Below, in pieces: positions 6,492-7,707 of a DNA stretch of 7,707 bases. The position numbers were made by a program, and so were the translations under genes. A model generated the notes under the pieces. The model was given only the letters and a program-made list of their open reading frames with translations, ran no database searches and was not told the DNA's origin. Numbering within the stretch: the stretch's first letter is position 1; every line of letters begins with the position of its first letter. The stretch covers positions 1 through 7,707 of the forward strand of contig DKJQ01000142.1 in the NCBI GenBank assembly GCA_002454845.1, written 5' to 3'. The DNA is from Ignavibacteria bacterium UBA6688 (GTDB lineage: Bacteria > Bacteroidota > Ignavibacteria > UBA10030).

Positions 6492-6512
6492 CTCCCATCA
6501 ATCCACACTCCC

Positions 6513-7697
6513 ATGACCGCTCTGACCCATCTCGAATGCAGTGTCTGTGGTGATCGACATTCTCCCCACGAGCTTCAAACTGTGTGCCGCTCTTGTGGCA
6601 AGTCTCTTCTCGCCCGTTACGACCTGAATGCGGTCCGATCGTCCATGAGCAGGGAGAAGATGCAACAGCAACCCCCGTCGATGTGGAAGTTTTTCCCCAT
6701 GCTCCCGATTGAGCGGGAAGAGCATATCGTCTCGCTCGGGGAACAGTTCACCCCTATCGTCCCTCTCCCCACGCTGGGAGCGGAGATCGGTCTCCCATTG
6801 CTCCGGATGAAGGATGAGGGGCAGTTACCGACCGGCTCCTTCAAGGCCCGCGGTCTGGCAATGGCGGTCTCCAAGGCAAAAGAGCTGGGGGTGAAGAAGA
6901 TCTGCATCCCTTCAGCCGGGAACGCCGCAGGCGCTTCGGCGGCATACGCCGCGCGTGCCGGGTTGGAGGCGTACATTTTTCTCCCGGAGGACACGCCGGA
7001 GATCAACATCAAAGAATCGCAGGTGTGCGGGGCGCATGTCGAACTCGTGAAGGGCAACATCAGCGATGCGGCGAAGCGCATGAACCAACTCCGCAACTCG
7101 AATCCCGATTGGTTCGATGTGTCAACCCTGAAGGAACCGTATCGGCTGGAGGGCAAGAAAATCATGGGGTACGAGCTGGCGGAACAGTACGAGTACGAAT
7201 TGCCGGACGTGGTGGTCTATCCAACCGGAGGGGGGACGGGTTTGATCGGGATGTGGAAGGCGTTCGATGAAATGGAACAGTTGGGGTGGATCGGCAGCAA
7301 GCGGCCGAAGATGATCTCGGTCCAATCGAGCGGTTGCGCCCCCATTGTGAAGGCATTCAAGGAACGAAAGGCGGATTCGCAGTTCTGGGAAGGGGCGGCG
7401 ACGATCGCCTCCGGTCTGCGCGTGCCGAAGGCCTTCGCCGATTACATGATTCTCGATGCGGTCTACAAGAGTAATGGAGCCGCGGTTGAGATCGGGGAGG
7501 ATGAGATTGTTGCCACGGTTCATGAACTCGCGCGCAAAGAGGGTCTTTTCATCTGCCCCGAAGGGGCCGCGGCATTTGCCGCGTTGCGGCATTTGTTGAC
7601 GGAGGGTTTGATCACGGAAGAAGATTCCGTACTGGTCTTCAACACGGCGGCGGGGACGAAGTATCCGGAGGTGGTTCAATTAAAAATTAAAAATTAA
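6513..7697 (+). CDS. thrC: Threonine synthase with N-terminal zinc ribbon
   Basis: This 394-residue PLP enzyme of fold type II converts O-phosphohomoserine to threonine in the cytoplasm. A zinc ribbon opens it (Cys9/Cys12, Cys25/Cys28), followed by ARYDL (34-38) as in many ThrC proteins. Lys111 in PTGSFKARG forms the PLP Schiff base, SAGNAAGASAA (134-144) binds the substrate carboxylate, and TGGGTGLIG (238-246) binds the cofactor phosphate. EGKKIMGYELAEQ (213-225) and PEGAAAFAAL (349-358) also fit. A related PLP beta-family lyase is possible but less likely. An in-frame TGA at 6483 and no earlier ATG make 6513 the first ATG. No Shine-Dalgarno is visible before it, which is odd. No homoserine kinase or dehydrogenase gene adjoins it. 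The final codons (LKIKN) and the TAA come from a TTAAAAA tandem array, so the natural C-terminus has probably been altered by the repeat. Confidence 0.93.
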   Translation: MTALTHLECSVCGDRHSPHELQTVCRSCGKSLLARYDLNAVRSSMSREKMQQQPPSMWKFFPMLPIEREEHIVSLGEQFTPIVPLPTLGAEIGLPLLRMKDEGQLPTGSFKARGLAMAVSKAKELGVKKICIPSAGNAAGASAAYAARAGLEAYIFLPEDTPEINIKESQVCGAHVELVKGNISDAAKRMNQLRNSNPDWFDVSTLKEPYRLEGKKIMGYELAEQYEYELPDVVVYPTGGGTGLIGMWKAFDEMEQLGWIGSKRPKMISVQSSGCAPIVKAFKERKADSQFWEGAATIASGLRVPKAFADYMILDAVYKSNGAAVEIGEDEIVATVHELARKEGLFICPEGAAAFAALRHLLTEGLITEEDSVLVFNTAAGTKYPEVVQLKIKN

Positions 7698-7707
7698 AAA
7701 TGAAAAA
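7680..7707. repeat. Heptanucleotide tandem array spanning the threonine synthase stop
   Basis: Three exact TTAAAAA units (7680-7686, 7687-7693, 7694-7700) are followed by TGAAAAA (7701-7707) at the window edge, so the array may continue. The first two units and part of the third are translated as LKIKN, and the third supplies the TAA at 7695-7697. Because 7 is not a multiple of 3, such an array places a stop in every frame it is read in. The TTNAANN pattern matches units of the array at 4619-4661. Confidence 0.85.

Larger units (their letters stand above)
6204..6512. other. Divergent intergenic region without a supportable gene
   Basis: This 309-base gap separates the 5' ends of the minus-strand barrel gene and the plus-strand threonine synthase gene, so it must hold control signals for both. 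I see short repeats, an inverted repeat, small hairpins, two perfect 10-base palindromes and one promoter candidate, each listed separately. It is visibly more AT-rich in its left half than the flanking genes. A plus-strand frame is open from 6250 to its stop at 6475-6477, but it has no ATG near its beginning, crosses the repeats and resembles nothing I know. I do not call it a gene. Confidence 0.7.

Overview
The window holds six protein genes and two short-repeat arrays. There are no rRNA or tRNA genes, CRISPR arrays, insertion sequences or phage genes that I can recognise. The coding regions are GC-rich. The cytochrome-c family proteins carry signal peptides and one is an outer-membrane-type beta-barrel, so the host is a Gram-negative (diderm) bacterium. 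The combination of a Planctomycete-type cytochrome c domain, class III sirtuin, zinc-ribbon threonine synthase and heptanucleotide repeats beside genes would fit an environmental member of the Bacteroidota/Ignavibacteriota/Chlorobiota neighbourhood. That placement is an impression, not something the sequence proves.

Left block, plus strand (2-4601): a membrane-anchored penicillin-acylase-family Ntn hydrolase cut by the left edge, then a class III (CobB/SIRT5-like) sirtuin, then pyruvate kinase. Both junctions are 4-base ATGA overlaps, so the three genes are very probably one translationally coupled operon. The sirtuin-pyruvate kinase pair joins an NAD-dependent protein deacylase to a glycolytic enzyme, which suggests but does not prove a regulatory link.

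Middle block, minus strand (6203 down to 4677): a beta-barrel protein with a CxxCH haem-binding motif just after its signal peptide, followed after 12 bases by a small secreted monohaem cytochrome with the PSCyt1-type layout. Together they look like a two-gene envelope electron-transfer or haem module of unknown partner and substrate. This is the least conventional part of the window.

Between the divergent barrel and threonine synthase genes lies a 309-base non-coding region (6204-6512). It contains a 9-base direct repeat, an 11-base inverted repeat, small hairpins and palindromes, and one plausible promoter.

Right block, plus strand (6513-7697): a standalone threonine synthase. Its last codons and stop lie inside a heptanucleotide tandem array that runs off the window. 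A second heptanucleotide array lies between the convergent pyruvate kinase and cytochrome genes. Units of both arrays fit the loose pattern TTNAANN.

Most genes are ordinary housekeeping or widespread families. The items most worth a second look are the haem-motif barrel with its cytochrome partner, and the period-7 arrays abutting gene 3' ends.
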